30,426 bases of DNA, taken from assembly GCA_033557675.1 (NCBI GenBank), contig JAWQRM010000109.1, positions 1-30,426 on the forward strand. Reading direction: 5' to 3'. Positions 1 through 10,122 of this stretch are shown one piece after another; position 1 is the first letter of the stretch; each line of letters opens with the position of its first letter. Source of the DNA: Coptodactyla brooksi. Lineage: Eukaryota > Arthropoda > Insecta > Coleoptera > Scarabaeidae. Made by a program: the position numbers and the translations under genes. The notes beneath the pieces were generated by a model that ran no database searches, was not told where the DNA came from, and saw only the letters and a program-made list of their open reading frames with translations.

Positions 1-21
1 ATATATATATATATATATATA
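1..21. repeat. (AT)n microsatellite at window edge
   Basis: Alternating AT dinucleotides run from the first base to about position 21, so the true length of the array is not known because it is cut by the window edge. Confidence 0.95.
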
Positions 22-622
22 TTACATACATTATTGAAAGATTCCTTATGGGAGTTCATTAGATTTCAAGGAGTCGCTGGGTGGGATTTCTGTTTAGTGT
101 GACCCCTATCAGAGGTCTCCTAAAAACTATGCTCAGTCATTGGAACTGAACTGCAATTTCATTAACACTGTCATGGAAACGAGAATATTTTAATATCAAG
201 TCCACGTGTTTGAGAAACATGGTAGCAGTACCGTGGTGATAGTGAAACAATGGAACGTTGTTTACGCTCTCTCTGCAAACAAACCCAAAATATATTTTTG
301 AAATATATACGCAAATCCACAACTAGCAACTGTAACTTACTGCGACATTATTTAAGAACAACTAGAACACCAAAATTTAAGAAAAATTTCAAGTGAAAAA
401 ATATATTCCTCGAAACTTTTCTGCTTTCAAGTTTTTTTAAGTTTATACGTTTTTTGTAATCCCTTTGCTTTGGACTAGACCATTATAGTATAAATTCTGT
501 TGCAAACGTCATTGGACATTTTTCATTTTATGTTTTAGAACCACAATTTAAACCGATTTTTGTGCTTTCAAAGTTTTGAAAACCCATGTATTTACAGAAG
601 AACTTTGAAGAGACGAAAAGCG

Positions 623-645
623 ATATATATATATATATATATATT
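623..645. repeat. (AT)n microsatellite
   Basis: A run of about eleven AT dinucleotides lies in otherwise featureless AT-rich DNA. Between positions 22 and 1070 I see no convincing gene; short open frames there have no recognisable motif and look like chance frames. Confidence 0.9.
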
Positions 646-1071
646 TGTACATACACATAATTTTATTTGTGAACATCGAACATGTACATTGACCATATAT
701 TATTATTATCATTATTACAAAACCTGCCAGTAATTTGAAAATATGTTTATTATAAAATGAAGCAGTTCCAAAAACGGTTGGAAACAAAAAACCTGCTGTT
801 TAATGATAAAGCCAGCAGTACTATTGATTCCCTGGTGAAAGATAATTTTATAACAAAAAACAGAATTTCCTAGTGTCTTCTTTTCAGTGCCTGACAAATA
901 CATTTTAAACATAAAATTCAGCAGAAGTTAGTGCAATTTTGATTTTTACAAAAACAGAAGAGATGAGGGATGGTTTCTTGAAAATATTGCTTTTTCAGGA
1001 AAAACATTAGTAAAACGTTAATTTTGAATGGGGAGAAACAACAGGATGATTTTCTGAAGAGTTAGGAGAGA

Positions 1072-1150
1072 TCCGAAGTAGCTGAAGGGTGTAGCATCTG
1101 TTATGAAAGCAGAATGTCGTAGGTTCGATTCCCGTTCTAAGCTCAATTTA
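1072..1150 (+). repeat. tRNA-derived SINE head (copy 1)
   Basis: The segment carries polymerase III promoter-like boxes: an A-box-like TAGCTGAAGGG at 1079-1089 and a B-box GGTTCGATTCC at 1122-1132. Between them TCTGT and GCAGA form a 5-bp anticodon-like stem around the loop TATGAAA. The acceptor arm does not pair and position 33 of the loop is not T, so this is not a working tRNA. Two related segments occur at 19641-19745 (+) and 29325-29421 (-), with the same boxes, a similar anticodon arm and a following GGTC/GCTCA..TTATT tail, which points to a dispersed tRNA-derived SINE family rather than single tRNA genes. Confidence 0.6.
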
Positions 1151-1393
1151 TTTGCTAGTTTCGATAAAAAATAAAAAATTGTATATTAATTAGTGTCATT
1201 TTTTAGTATTCTTAGTTTCTTAAAAATTTGGTTCTAATCTCTAATATTGAGAGTCCAAGAAAATTTTAAAGGATTTACAAGAGAGCGTTAATGTGGTTAC
1301 ACATGGTAACCCAATTCAGTCTTTTAAGCATTAAACATGTTGACTTTTGTGAAAACGAAACGCAATTTGCTGAGAACTTTACTGTTCTAGTTC

Positions 1394-1920
1394 CATTTGA
1401 AGAAAAAAGCAGCTGAAAGTTGATTTTGGAAGTGATGATTTTGGGGAGGAAGACGAGGAACGTGAAGGAATGCCAGAAACGTTGGAAGATGCAAAACTAG
1501 AAACATTTTTGGATCAAGATTCGTGTTAAACGCAAGAACTTTTAGAAACATTGGAAAGAAAGTTTTTTTTTGCATTTTTTTTGCCAAATATCCATGGCTC
1601 GTAGCTCATGCTCTGTATTTGGTGGGATCACCTTATGATGATCCACCATCACAATTCGAGAAGAGACGCGATAAAGTGATTTTGTAGCACGACAATGTTT
1701 TGTCACATGTTACTGAACTCGTCAAATCCTACTTGGAAACGCTGAAATGGGATGGCCTACTCCACCCGCCGTATTTACCAGACATTGCTTCTTCCGATCA
1801 CTGCGTGCTTCGATCGATGATTCATGGTCTGGCTGAGCAGCACATCATATGAAGATACCAAAATTATTAAATCTTTTGACGATACCAAAAAAATGGATTG
1901 ATTCGTGGATAGCAAAGTAG
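1394..1920 (+). pseudogene. Decayed mariner transposase (non-mellifera type)
   Basis: Three mariner blocks can be read in order in changing frames. At 1394 the frame gives HLKKKAAES, the start of the N-terminal helix-turn-helix region. At about 1420-1560 it gives an acidic linker followed by the second helix-turn-helix (LEDAKLETFLDQDS, one TAA, then TQELLETLERK). At about 1660-1850 it gives DKVIL, a stop, HDN, then SYLETLKWDGLLHPPYLPD and LRSMIHGLAEQH, which is the block with the second catalytic Asp (HDN) and the third (normally SPD..PSDY; here the region is SSDH). KKWIDSWIAK near 1890-1917 is the conserved C-terminal block. Much of the central catalytic core is missing, and frameshifts and stops make it inactive. 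It differs in subfamily from the four mellifera-type copies, to judge by the HGLAEQH and KKWIDSW motifs. The opposite-strand open frame here is a shadow. Confidence 0.8.
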
Positions 1921-2126
1921 TGGATAGTGATAGAAAATGCTTTGCATAAAATACGCGATACCAATTTTTTACAATAAAGTTCCAATTTCCATAAAAAATC
2001 TTTTAAATTGAATTTTCGCGGACTGTCGTTGTGAGAATCGCAAAAACATGCCCCCTTTAATGTATAGTAATTTTCACTAAATTCCTTGACATTTGTCATT
2101 TCGGTGGCTATCCTGATCATAAATAT

Positions 2127-2875
2127 TGGGTTGTTCGGAAAGTAATTTCGTCTTTTCACAGCAGAGGCGTTAGTTTTAACCAGCCAACTTCATTTTAAAC
2201 CGTAAATGCATTATATATTATGATAGCTAACGTTGCAAAGTTTGTGCGCGAAAATATTTTCTCCAATTTTGTGCAATTGTTTTCTTTTTGTGTCTTCTAA
2301 AACATGGAGAACCAAAAACAGCATTTTCGGCACATTTTGCTTTTTTATATGGAGAAGGTGTATTGATGTATGTATCGAATGCAAGTGTCGAAACTGATTT
2401 GCAAAATTTGTTGCAACAGTTTGTCAAAATTTTTGGCAAGTTTGCAAAATTTCTTGGAGCTTATTTCAAAAATTTTGGGAGAATACCACGATCAATTGCA
2501 AAGTGTACTGTCATTAACTGGACAAATTGCATGATTCACTCAAACAGAAAAGGCCAGAATTGATCAATAGAAAAGGTAACTCGTCAAAAGCTTTTACAGC
2601 TTGGATGGGATGTACCTTCCGATTGTTATTTGTTTCGGTCTCTACAAAATGTTTTTGGACAGAAAAACATGTATTTCAAATGAAGCCGTCAAAAATTACT
2701 TGAATCAGTTTTTTGCCAGAAGTTTTATGAGTGTGGAGTCATGCTACTGCCAGAAAGATGGCAAAAGATGTTGGACCAAACTGGTGAATATGAAATTACA
2801 TGCAATATTTATATTCTCTAAGAAAAGTATCTTTCATTTTCAGCAAAAAAAAATGAAATTAATCGGTATAATCGA
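2127..2875 (+). mobile_element. Deleted mellifera-type mariner, copy A
   Basis: The left end TTGTTCGGAAAGTAATTT matches the ends of copies B, C and D; the right end is degraded. The transposase start MENQKQHFRHILLFYMEK is readable from about 2304 and ends at a TGA soon after. Most of the N-terminal half and the first catalytic Asp are missing. In their place lie GCAAAATTT-rich sequence and one copy of the unit reading ENTTINSK..YC (about 2480-2520). The C-terminal half follows, with KQKRPELINRKG, then a deletion that removes the HHDNARPH block, then LLQLGWDV and the FRSLQN and NEAVKNY blocks. At about 750 bp, against roughly 1.3 kb for a full mariner, it is non-autonomous and not translatable. 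Confidence 0.85.
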
Positions 2876-3257
2876 TTAATTTCCAAGTTGAAAAAAATTG
2901 AAGCAACATAAAACATGGGTAATTCTATTGTGGGTGATTCTATTTTTACACGCGTACTTTCTCTAACAACCTTCATGTTTAACAGGTACTATTAAATTAT
3001 ATTGTAGAACCATAAAATATATACCGCAGTTTTTATAGATGTTTATCTTGCGGAATAATCGTGAAAAGTACAAACAATGTTCACCACACCTTAACTACAG
3101 CATCACTTTTAAATTCGTTTTCTTATGTCGGATGTTCATAACTAATTTTTATCTATAAACAGTTATTTGCTTCACTACAACATCAGATATCTCAAGAATT
3201 TCACGTGTTGGCTGTACAATAACAATTGCACGTGTAGGTGTTATATGTATATACTAC

Positions 3258-3444
3258 CTCTAGTGTATTTGTGAACTTGTGTAGTGATGTTGTGGATGGG
3301 TAGATTCTGTATCAGAACAAAAACTAATTGATTAAGTTTAAAAAAATATATTACGTTCCGTTCATATCAATACTCACCGAACACTAACAAGGTTGCTGCC
3401 ACTAATATCTTCTTAAATACTGTAGTTGCTCTCCTTCTGAACAT
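3258..3444 (-). CDS. Candidate first two coding exons of a type II membrane or secreted protein (partial)
   Basis: On the minus strand an ATG at 3444 opens MFRRRATTVFKKILVAATLL and VF and ends in phase 1 at 3378 before a strong donor GTGAGTATT. A 54-nt intron (3377-3324) ends in TTAATCAATTAG. The next exon (3323-3258) stays open in the joined frame, adds VFVLIQNLPIHNITTQVHKY, and ends before AGAG/GTAGTA, another good donor. The join gives a basic N terminus followed by about 15 hydrophobic residues, the pattern of a Golgi-type signal anchor or signal peptide; NIT is a possible N-glycosylation site. Small GT-AG introns of this size are usual in insects. I could not find exon 3 between 3257 and 1; it may lie beyond the window after a transposon-filled intron. 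The family is not recognised. A chance arrangement cannot be excluded, because the two exons total only 133 nt. Confidence 0.42.
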
Positions 3445-3599
3445 GTTTACGAAGGTTACGCGGAAATAATGTAAGAAATTTATTGTAGCAATTTACTTGT
3501 AAGAATAAGCAATGCGTTAAGTATTCAAATTACTGAAGAACCTCGATTAGGGGCAATTGTTAAATGAGTGAAAAGATTGACTTTGCAATTCCAGGAGAG

Positions 3600-3730
3600 A
3601 TGATGCAATACTAAGGCTATAATACTACTGTGTACTAAGCGTTTCGCACTGAACTGTTTCAGAATAGCTTCTTCACAAGAGCTTATTTTAGTAATAGATA
3701 CCGTCACGTACGCGGAGTATATAAAACGAG
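3600..3730 (-). promoter_or_regulatory. Possible core promoter upstream of the minus-strand exon
   Basis: About 200 bp upstream of the candidate ATG at 3444, the minus strand reads TCAGTG at 3652-3647, an arthropod initiator-like motif. The DNA from 3640 to 3850 is richer in CpG (for example ACGTACGCGG and GCGCACGCGAC) than its surroundings. A TATATAAAAC sits on the plus strand at about 3717-3726 and would point the other way. The spacing between the TATA-like run and the initiator does not fit a standard minus-strand TATA promoter, so this is only a weak call. Confidence 0.25.
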
Positions 3731-3849
3731 AGTAACAAGTATGATTTTTATGAGCGGCGAGGTTATGTTCACATTGCTATGGTGCGCACGCGACTAACGC
3801 ATTGTCAAGCATCGACCTGGTTGCTAGAGCTGTCCCCACTTTTGCTTGC

Positions 3850-4880
3850 TGAAGTGTATTGTGGAGGTCCAGTATAGTGCGCTCAAACGCGTGGCGATAA
3901 GAAACCAGGAAGTAATGTATAAAACATAAACGTTTAGTGTCCACATGGTTTCAGGGAACTCCCTAGCAGTTTTCTTCATAATTATTTGCTTACCCCTCTT
4001 GCAACTATTTGAAATTATAAGATATTTACCATGTATATTTACCATGTACATGCATAAGTTTACCGTGTCCAGTTCAATGGTCTGCCAATTGAAGTGGAGA
4101 TGAGTCAGCCAATGTATTTGATTTCTGTTTCGTTTCTCCTTGTGAATATTATCACTTAACAGTGCAAATTGTCGCATCAAACAAATTTGTACTTGTCTTT
4201 TACTGTTCTATCTTTGTCGTTGTCAAACAGAAAGATTGATATTGTTTTTGTCGCAAATGTTTAGATTATTTATAATCTGTATGCTTCAAATACATCTATA
4301 ATAATAGTACTTTATTTAGCGAATTGCTATTTAATAATCGAAGTATAATATGTCGGCAGAATTGCAAAAATCTAATTTTAATATAAACCGGGCATTCCTT
4401 GTTAAAATTTTTCAAATTACCAAATTCTTTTACGTTTGTCGGTAACTGATTATACATGCTAAGACATAAATGCTTCGTTTACTTCTAGACATATCAGGTT
4501 GATGTATAAGCCCGTATCGGTTTTTTAAAATGATTTATTTAACATAAAATAATTAACAAAAAGTTTGGTGACATTTGCAGTGGGAGGTTGAAGATTATGG
4601 TACTGCCAGGATCACTTCATCTGGTTTTGCTAAAGCTCGTAAATGTAATTAATTGTATTTGAGTTGTAAAAGATCGTAATTGTAAAGATCGGCAGTTACT
4701 ATTTGGTGTCTAGGATACAATTCATAATGAACAACGCTTTTCTGACTCCACCAAACGCAAAGCATGACCTTTTGCGGATGAAGATCTTGTTTTTCTATTC
4801 TTCGCTTGAGGTGACAATGTGGGACAGAAACGATGGATATTGTTGACGGGTTAGATGATAACGAGAATAAGAACCCTTGG
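3850..4880. other. AT-rich stretch without recognisable gene
   Basis: The longest open frame is 118 codons on the minus strand at 3824-4180. It has no signal peptide, repeat or family motif, and its composition is like that of the neighbouring noncoding DNA. I see no transposon motif from 4200 to 4880. Confidence 0.5.
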
Positions 4881-4884
4881 TTTA

Positions 4885-5025
4885 CACGAGTAGAGTAGTT
4901 AGACGAGTACTTGGTAACGCTCAGTAGAGTAGAGTAGATAGTAGAGTAGCTAGCAACTGGTAGAGTAGAGTACTATCCCACAAGTAGCCAAGTAGCTCTA
5001 CTCTACTACCTCTACTACAGCTAAT
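4885..5025. repeat. GTAGA/TCTAC repeat with inverted halves
   Basis: Many copies of TAGAG and GTAGA occur on the plus strand from about 4889 to 4972, followed at about 4993-5018 by the complement (CTCTACTCTACTAC and related). The two halves can therefore pair as an imperfect hairpin. This may be a degenerate satellite or the terminal region of a DNA transposon. Confidence 0.7.
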
Positions 5026-5725
5026 CTCACTTACAAGCAAAGGCAACCAAGTGTATCTCACCGATTTTGATAAAATTTGGTATGAGTGTAGAACACCTAA
5101 AAACATCTGACACCTATTTTTTTAGCGTCCCGTTTCTGGTTTTGGGGTGTGTAACGGGGGTTCAAAGTTATCCCCAAAAACACATTTTTTGCAATATTTC
5201 AGAAACGAGAGGAGATATCGAGATCGGCTAAGGACCAGATCGTTCTTTATTAGGAGCCGTACATTTTAGGTTAAGAAAAGAACTGTGGCGGACCCACGGG
5301 CTCGTTAGGGGGTTAAATTATTAATTTTTCTCACTCCTGCTCTTGTATATTGTAAATTTAATTTTTCTTTTTTAATCTTTAAACTACATGAAAAAATAAA
5401 AGTTACGGGTTTTTGGATTTTTTTCTAAATGTCCATGTTGGGAAGTTTGTCATTTCTATGCACCCCTTCAGAAGACTTTATGATATTTTTTTAATTAAAT
5501 TTAACATTATATTTAAATTAACAATTATTTGTTGTATTAGAATATAAAAAAGTAATATTATACAAACAGTAACTGCCAAGAAAGGTCGTGCGTAATTGGT
5601 CATGTGGTAAATATAAATTACCTTTTTACGTCTTGGCAAACTAATGTGTTTATGATTGACAATGTACGCAAGTGATTATAAATTAAACTTAAAAAAAATT
5701 ACATCTGTATACTCATCACTACCTC

Positions 5726-5733
5726 TATATAAG
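5726..5733 (+). promoter_or_regulatory. TATA-like box upstream of the pogo remnant
   Basis: TATATAAG lies about 100 bp upstream of the first readable pogo frame and is followed by GC-richer sequence and an AATAAATAA run at about 5800. It could be the old element promoter or part of an unrelated LTR-like piece. No initiator is found at the right spacing. Confidence 0.22.
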
Positions 5734-5818
5734 AGTGCGGTCAGCTTGCTAAAGTGTACTATCGTAAAGTGCCTCGTTCTATTTGTTACTTAATAGTTTA
5801 ATAAATAACCAATACCAG

Positions 5819-6625
5819 GGCACACCTGTATCTACACAAAATGGTGCTGCAGAAACACTTGCACAAACAGTGTTTGACATCATTGTGAGTGGCTGTAGTG
5901 TTCCCGCTTACGACACTAAACAAACCAGCACCCTAGATTTCCATTCATAATCCGAGTTTCCTGGGTCACAGTTAGTGGATATTGAGGAAGACGACAGAGT
6001 GAATGATGTCATCGAAGAAAAGATGTCCAGCGTTGAACTAGTGCAGGAACCTACTGATATAGATTTTAAGTATAAACGGAATGCTGTTGAATACTGGAAA
6101 AGTGGAAGAAAAGGATGACTTTCTCTAAAGAATTTCCTACATAATTATGCTAAGGTTACGTCACCTCCGCAGCTAATACGATGGGAACAGCAAGTGTCCA
6201 GCGGCGGAGACAGACGCTGGAATATGTGTTTAACCAACTCAAAAGTGTTGTAGATCGTCAAATAATTGTTCACGACTCGAGTATAAAAAATGGGCTTTAG
6301 AGGTTCAAGAAGAGTTGCATGTTCCAATCTTTCGGGCATCACATTGGTGGATACAGAAATTAAAACAAATGCGCAAAGTTTACACAATTATAAAAACGGA
6401 TTTCCATGAAGAAAAGGGTTTAAACAATCTTCATCGAAGCTGGATTCCCATCCTAGACGTTGTGATTAATTGAGATCAAAGTTTCTTTTATTGAAATGAG
6501 AAAACAATCTTCTTGTCGTGCTGTCACCCATTGCACCTTCAACATAAACCTTATGAACGGTCTTGATGATTTGAGCTGTCTTAACACCACTATTAAACTT
6601 AAACAAAAGCACGTGTCGCAAATGT
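5819..6625 (+). pseudogene. pogo/Tigger-type transposase, N-terminal DNA-binding half, broken
   Basis: A frame from about 5819 reads through AETLAQTVFDIIVSGCSVPA, one TAA, then an acidic stretch, then DFKYKRNAVEYWKSGRKG to a TGA at 6115-6117. That last block is the first helix-turn-helix of the CENP-B/pogo type. LSLKNFLHNYAKVTSPPQLI follows in the same frame just past the stop. The next block (EYVFNQLKSVVDRQIIVHD) is one frame over. From 6279 a third frame gives EYKKWALEVQEELHVPIFRA then SHWWIQKLKQMRKVYTIIKT, the second, CENP-B-like DNA-binding domain. It reads to a TGA at 6471-6473, after which DQS at 6474-6482 fits the first catalytic Asp of the DDE domain (N-x-DQS). The catalytic core beyond is not readable, and mariner copy B begins at about 6626. 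Several frameshifts and stops make it a pseudogene. Confidence 0.78.
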
Positions 6626-7668
6626 CAGGTTGTTCGGAAGGTAATTTTGTTTTCCTTTGTGAAAATGAAAGGCACTTTTCTTAGAGAGTATAAATATTTT
6701 ACGTAATTATGCATTCACCATTTTGGTCCAACACCTTTTGTGATCTTTCTGGCAGCAGCTTGATTCCACGATCATAAAATTTTCTCTGATCCTTGCTGGT
6801 AAAAAACTCATCCAAGTCATTTTTGACGACTTAATTTGAAGTAACGGTTTTGCTGTGTAAAAAAATTTGTAGAGACCGAAACAAGTAATAATCGGAAGGT
6901 ACCAGATCTGGAGAATATGATAGGTATGGTAGTACATTCCACCCAAACTGTAAAAGCTTTTGGCGAGTTAACAAACTGGTATGCAATCTTGCATTATCTT
7001 AGTGGAACATTATAGTTTGTCTATTGATCAATTCTGGCCTTTTCTGCCTGAGTGAATCATGCAACTTGTCCAGTTGATGACACAGTACACTTTAGAATTG
7101 ATCGTGGTATTCTCTTAAAAAATTTGCAAACAAATTTGCAACCTTTTGCAAAAAATCATACAATTTATTTGTCTAGTTGATAGCAGTACACTTTAGAATT
7201 GATCGTGGTATTCTCCACGCTTTGCAAACTAGTTTGCAAAAAAATCACGCAATTTGTCCAGTTGATGGCAGTACACGTTAGAATTGATCATGGTATTCTT
7301 CCAAAAATTTTTAAAAGAGCTCCCAAATATTTTGCAAACTTACAAAAAATTTTGCGAACTTTTGCAAAAAAAATTGCAAAACAGTTTTGACACTGGTATT
7401 CTCTCGATACATCTTCTTCATACACATCGACTTAATTTCTCACTTGAAAGGCGTTTTCACCTTTTTTGTAATAAAAAAAGCAAAATGCTGTTTTTGATTC
7501 TTCATGTTTCATAAGACACAACAAGAAAACAATTACAGAGAACCGAACAAAGCATTTTCACACATGAACTCTGCAATGTCAGCTGTCAGAATATATAATA
7601 TATAATGAATATATAATATACGGTTTGGAATGAAGTTGACTGGTTAGTTACTTTCCGAACAGCCCAAT
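6626..7668 (-). mobile_element. Deleted mellifera-type mariner, copy B
   Basis: Both ends are recognisable: GGTTGTTCGGAAGGTAATTT at the left and TTACTTTCCGAACAGCC at the right, facing inward. The element lies on the minus strand. The C-terminal transposase blocks are at 6715-7055 (complement of FRSL, NEAV, KDQ and LPER.QKVLDQNG), out of frame in places. The N-terminal block is at about 7400-7500. Between them the first catalytic region is replaced by three tandem units. The right flank continues AATAAAAACTATGATATATT, with no pogo sequence that I can recognise. Confidence 0.85.
7059..7386 (-). repeat. Three tandem units inside mariner copy B
   Basis: Three units start near 7059, 7148 and 7247. 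Each contains TTAGAATTGATCRTGGTATT preceded by GT(C/T)(C/T)AGTTGATRRCAGTACAC, and ends in GCAAA-rich sequence. Read on the minus strand, each unit encodes ENTTINSKVYC.QLDKL, a piece of the transposase between the first and second catalytic Asp. Coding sequence has therefore been duplicated together with a GCAAAATTT filler. Copy A has one such unit and copy C two, so the number varies between copies. Confidence 0.8.
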
Positions 7669-7670
7669 AA

Positions 7671-7693
7671 AAACTATGATATATTCATAGTTT
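7671..7693. repeat. Short palindrome AAACTATGA...TCATAGTTT
   Basis: A perfect 9-bp inverted repeat with the short spacer TATAT lies just outside the right end of mariner copy B. The meaning is unknown; it may be chance in AT-rich DNA. Confidence 0.6.
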
Positions 7694-7898
7694 ATATCAC
7701 TCAGAACTATGAGTTGTCAAGTAACATAAAACATACAATAAAAAATATTTTTGATGAATGCAATTCAAATGATTAGAACTTAAAGAGGAAATTAACGAAG
7801 AAATCACGGAAAATGTAAAATAAAAGCCTGAAATAGATACATAAATGCCATAATATGCATACACTGAACACCCACCAATAGACGATTTATTGAACCAT

Positions 7899-8620
7899 AT
7901 CACCAAGAAAGAAAATAAACTAATATACAAGATATATCGAAAAAGGACACAAACAGAATACATAATTCACTACACTTATCCCAAACAACACAAAGAAGCA
8001 ACACTTAGAAACTTACTCCACAGATTGGAATCAATTGTGATATGAAATGAACATCATATCACAAATAGCTAGCAAAAACGATTACCTAACAACATTACTA
8101 ACAAAAATACTCGAAAACATAAGAAACAAAAAGAGAAATACAGAAACAAAACAGAACGCAGCGACCAACCATAAAATACAATGGACCAATTTCGCATATA
8201 CTGGACCTTACACCCACCGCATAACCAAAATATTCAAAAAACATAACGTAACTATTACATTCCGGATGGCACAGAGTATAAACATATTACACAACCAGCA
8301 ATAGAAAAAAACAAACAACACAATGGAACAATTCGGAATATGGTACATGTGATATGAAATACATATATTGGACAAACAGGCAGAAAATTCAAGGACATAT
8401 ACAATAAATACATAAAATCTCATAAAAATAACAAATTTGACTCCAATTACGTAGTATCATCTATACAAAAATTCCCACCTACATGGAAGTATAGAGCAAA
8501 ATTTCCAGGTCATAAAAGTCTTAAGTAAAAGCAAATGAATATTTTTGAGAACCTCTAAATATTCACGGAAACTTTAAAAACCCAGCAATTGACATCCAGA
8601 TAAATAATTGTTCTCATCTC
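7899..8620 (+). pseudogene. Penelope-like retroelement fragment with GIY-YIG endonuclease motif
   Basis: Three frames together read the C-terminal half of a Penelope-like polyprotein. Frame one (7899-8045) reads KLIYKIYRKRTQTEYIIHYT then PKQHKEATLRNLLHRLESIV, the block just after the reverse transcriptase core (IYRK.T.TD...H and HK.A.LR.L.HR). Frame two (8047-8304) reads NIISQIASKNDY, then WTNFAYTGPYTHRITKIFKK and HNVTITFR, the linker block common to these elements. Frame three (8358-8528) reads TYIGQTGRKFKDIYNKYIKS, the GIY-YIG nuclease core (Y-I-G-Q-T-G-R) with the following helix. The reverse transcriptase catalytic block is absent, and frameshifts and stops separate the pieces. AIDIQINN near 8585-8610 may be the last trace. 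The opposite-strand frames here are shadows. This element class carries hammerhead ribozymes, relevant to the motifs at 10.2, 23.4, 26.2 and 28.9 kb. Confidence 0.85.
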
Positions 8621-8770
8621 ATATTTCAACTCATACATCTCTTGAAATAAAATAATAACCCACCATGTATAAGACACAACAATGTAAATGACACCAGTCT
8701 TGCAAATAGTGCAGACGCTGAAACATATCGACTGAGAATAAGAGAAGTGGTAAATAGATATATGGCAAAT

Positions 8771-8795
8771 AGATGCAGGCAACATACCTGCATCT
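8771..8795. repeat. 9-bp perfect hairpin AGATGCAGG...CCTGCATCT
   Basis: A perfect 9-bp inverted repeat with a 7-nt loop (CAACATA) lies about 150 bp past the Penelope-like fragment. It is GC-richer than its surroundings. Whether it belongs to the retroelement 3' region is not known. Confidence 0.7.
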
Positions 8796-8998
8796 TACTC
8801 AATTTAACTTTATTACAAAGCCAAAGGTCCAAACTCATCTGTTTTAGAAATTTTATAGGTATATTCTCATACTATAACATAATAACTTTCCAGTAACGAA
8901 AAGTAGTGTAAATATCTTTTTGATGGATGTTGTTTTATCGTATACTAAATAGCAAATAATATAAATTATAATAAAAGAATAAATGTTGAAGTTATACA

Positions 8999-9037
8999 CA
9001 CTTTCTCTGTTTATTTACAAATAACAAAGAGAAAGTG
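8999..9037. repeat. Inverted repeat CACTTTCTCTG...AAGAGAAAGTG
   Basis: Two near-complementary arms, CACTTTCTCTGTTTATTT and AAATAACAAAGAGAAAGTG, nearly touch. The same ACTTTCTCT half-site forms a perfect palindrome at 12381-12400. This could be an inverted-repeat end shared by two small elements. Confidence 0.65.
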
Positions 9038-9039
9038 CG

Positions 9040-9200
9040 CAGCAAACAATCGCGTCTACTCTGTGGCTGGCTATTTAAGCAAAATCACATCTACGCAGTG
9101 TGCCGATCTATTACCAACGTTCAACTTGTTCGAAAAAATAAAATAATCAATAATAATCAGTAGGATATCATATCAAGTGCGGATTCTGTTAGACCTAATC
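9040..9200 (+). promoter_or_regulatory. Promoter-like or LTR-like GC-richer segment
   Basis: This segment is less AT-rich than its surroundings. It has TATTTAAG at 9072-9079, ACGCAGTGTGCC about 30 bp later, and an AAAATAAAATAA run near 9138. That order (TATA-like box, start, poly(A)-signal-like) is what an LTR would show, but I find no clear LTR borders, target duplication or primer site. The call is tentative. Confidence 0.2.
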
Positions 9201-9494
9201 GCGTTAATATCCGATAAAGGGATTTTGAGATAATAATATGGAACGTATGTGCGATTATTACTTAAACTTTGCAAAAAATGATAATTATATAGTTACAAAC
9301 ATATTTCAGACGTGGCGGTGTACGTCGAGTAAAAATTTCATAATTCTCTAATAGCTAGTGTGGATGTGAAGAATTGGCACCTTTGTTGCCTTCATTGTGC
9401 ATTGCTACTAAATTATTGACCAGAAAAAATGTTGTCTACGCAAGACATTAAAAAATAAATGTCGATTACAATCAAGTTTATTTATTTTTTATTT

Positions 9495-9730
9495 CGATTG
9501 AGTAGCTTTGGAGATATCGACCTCTAAGCGCAGAGATCAATTCCTTTTTCACTACAGAAAAACTGACCACATGAGTACACCAGGTAACCAAAATACTTCT
9601 GCCTTTTAAGTACTATTAAAAGGATAAATAATGGAAAATCGGAGACAACACACAGTGTTATGTGTTTCCCAGTTACCAAACTATTTTGTTTCGTTTGTGC
9701 TTGTGTAAAATCGTTTTGATGCTTACACAA
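9495..9730 (+). repeat. SINE-like dispersed repeat, copy with body (first)
   Basis: The segment 9596-9708 matches 22588-22697 in the same orientation, with shared blocks such as ATTAAAAGGATAAATAAT, GACAACACACAGTG and CTATTTTGTTTCGTTTGTG. Upstream, TAGCTTTGGAGA and AGCGCAGAGATCAATTCC resemble parts of the tRNA-derived head and tail seen at 29325-29421. It is therefore probably a SINE with a partly deleted head. No protein is encoded; the 73-codon minus-strand frame is a shadow. Confidence 0.55.
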
Positions 9731-10122
9731 CCGAATTAAATCCAATGTACATCATTCAAATCAGTTGCATAAATGCATACAAGTGAAAATTTGCCGAAAC
9801 AGTACTTAAAGCAAGAATCTTTGTAGTGCTTTAAAGTATTGTATCGTGTTGTTTACGGCAAAATTAATATTCATGTTGAACTTTCGTGTTCGTCAAATAG
9901 CAAAAGTGCACTCATGTTTTTTAGCATACTAGAAATGCTCATGTGTTCAGAAATGCTTTCTAAGATTTTTTTATATTAACCTAAGTTTATTTTTAATCGG
10001 TCATGAAAAATCTAAACAACGTTAAAGTATACATTGCATACAGGTGTTACATCCAGTGTTGTATCTCTTTGTTAGATTAGCCTGCTACTAATTAAAGACT
10101 ACATCTGACGTTAGGTTTTATT

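Noticed and set aside
1072..1150. Functional tRNA gene with TGA-like anticodon loop
   Set aside because: The acceptor stem does not pair and the base before the anticodon is not T. The same applies to the segments at 19641 and 29325, so they are treated as SINE heads.
3824..4180. 118-codon minus-strand open frame
   Set aside because: It has no recognisable domain, signal or splice context, and its composition matches neighbouring noncoding DNA. Other chance frames in the window are nearly as long.
7059..7386. CRISPR-like direct repeats
   Set aside because: The units are diverged duplications of mariner coding sequence with filler and have no regular repeat-spacer structure. The genome is clearly eukaryotic.
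8208..8423. Minus-strand hydrophobic frames across 7697-8838
   Set aside because: The plus strand encodes the Penelope-like fragment in this interval, and the minus frames are complements of its Lys/Asn-rich codons.
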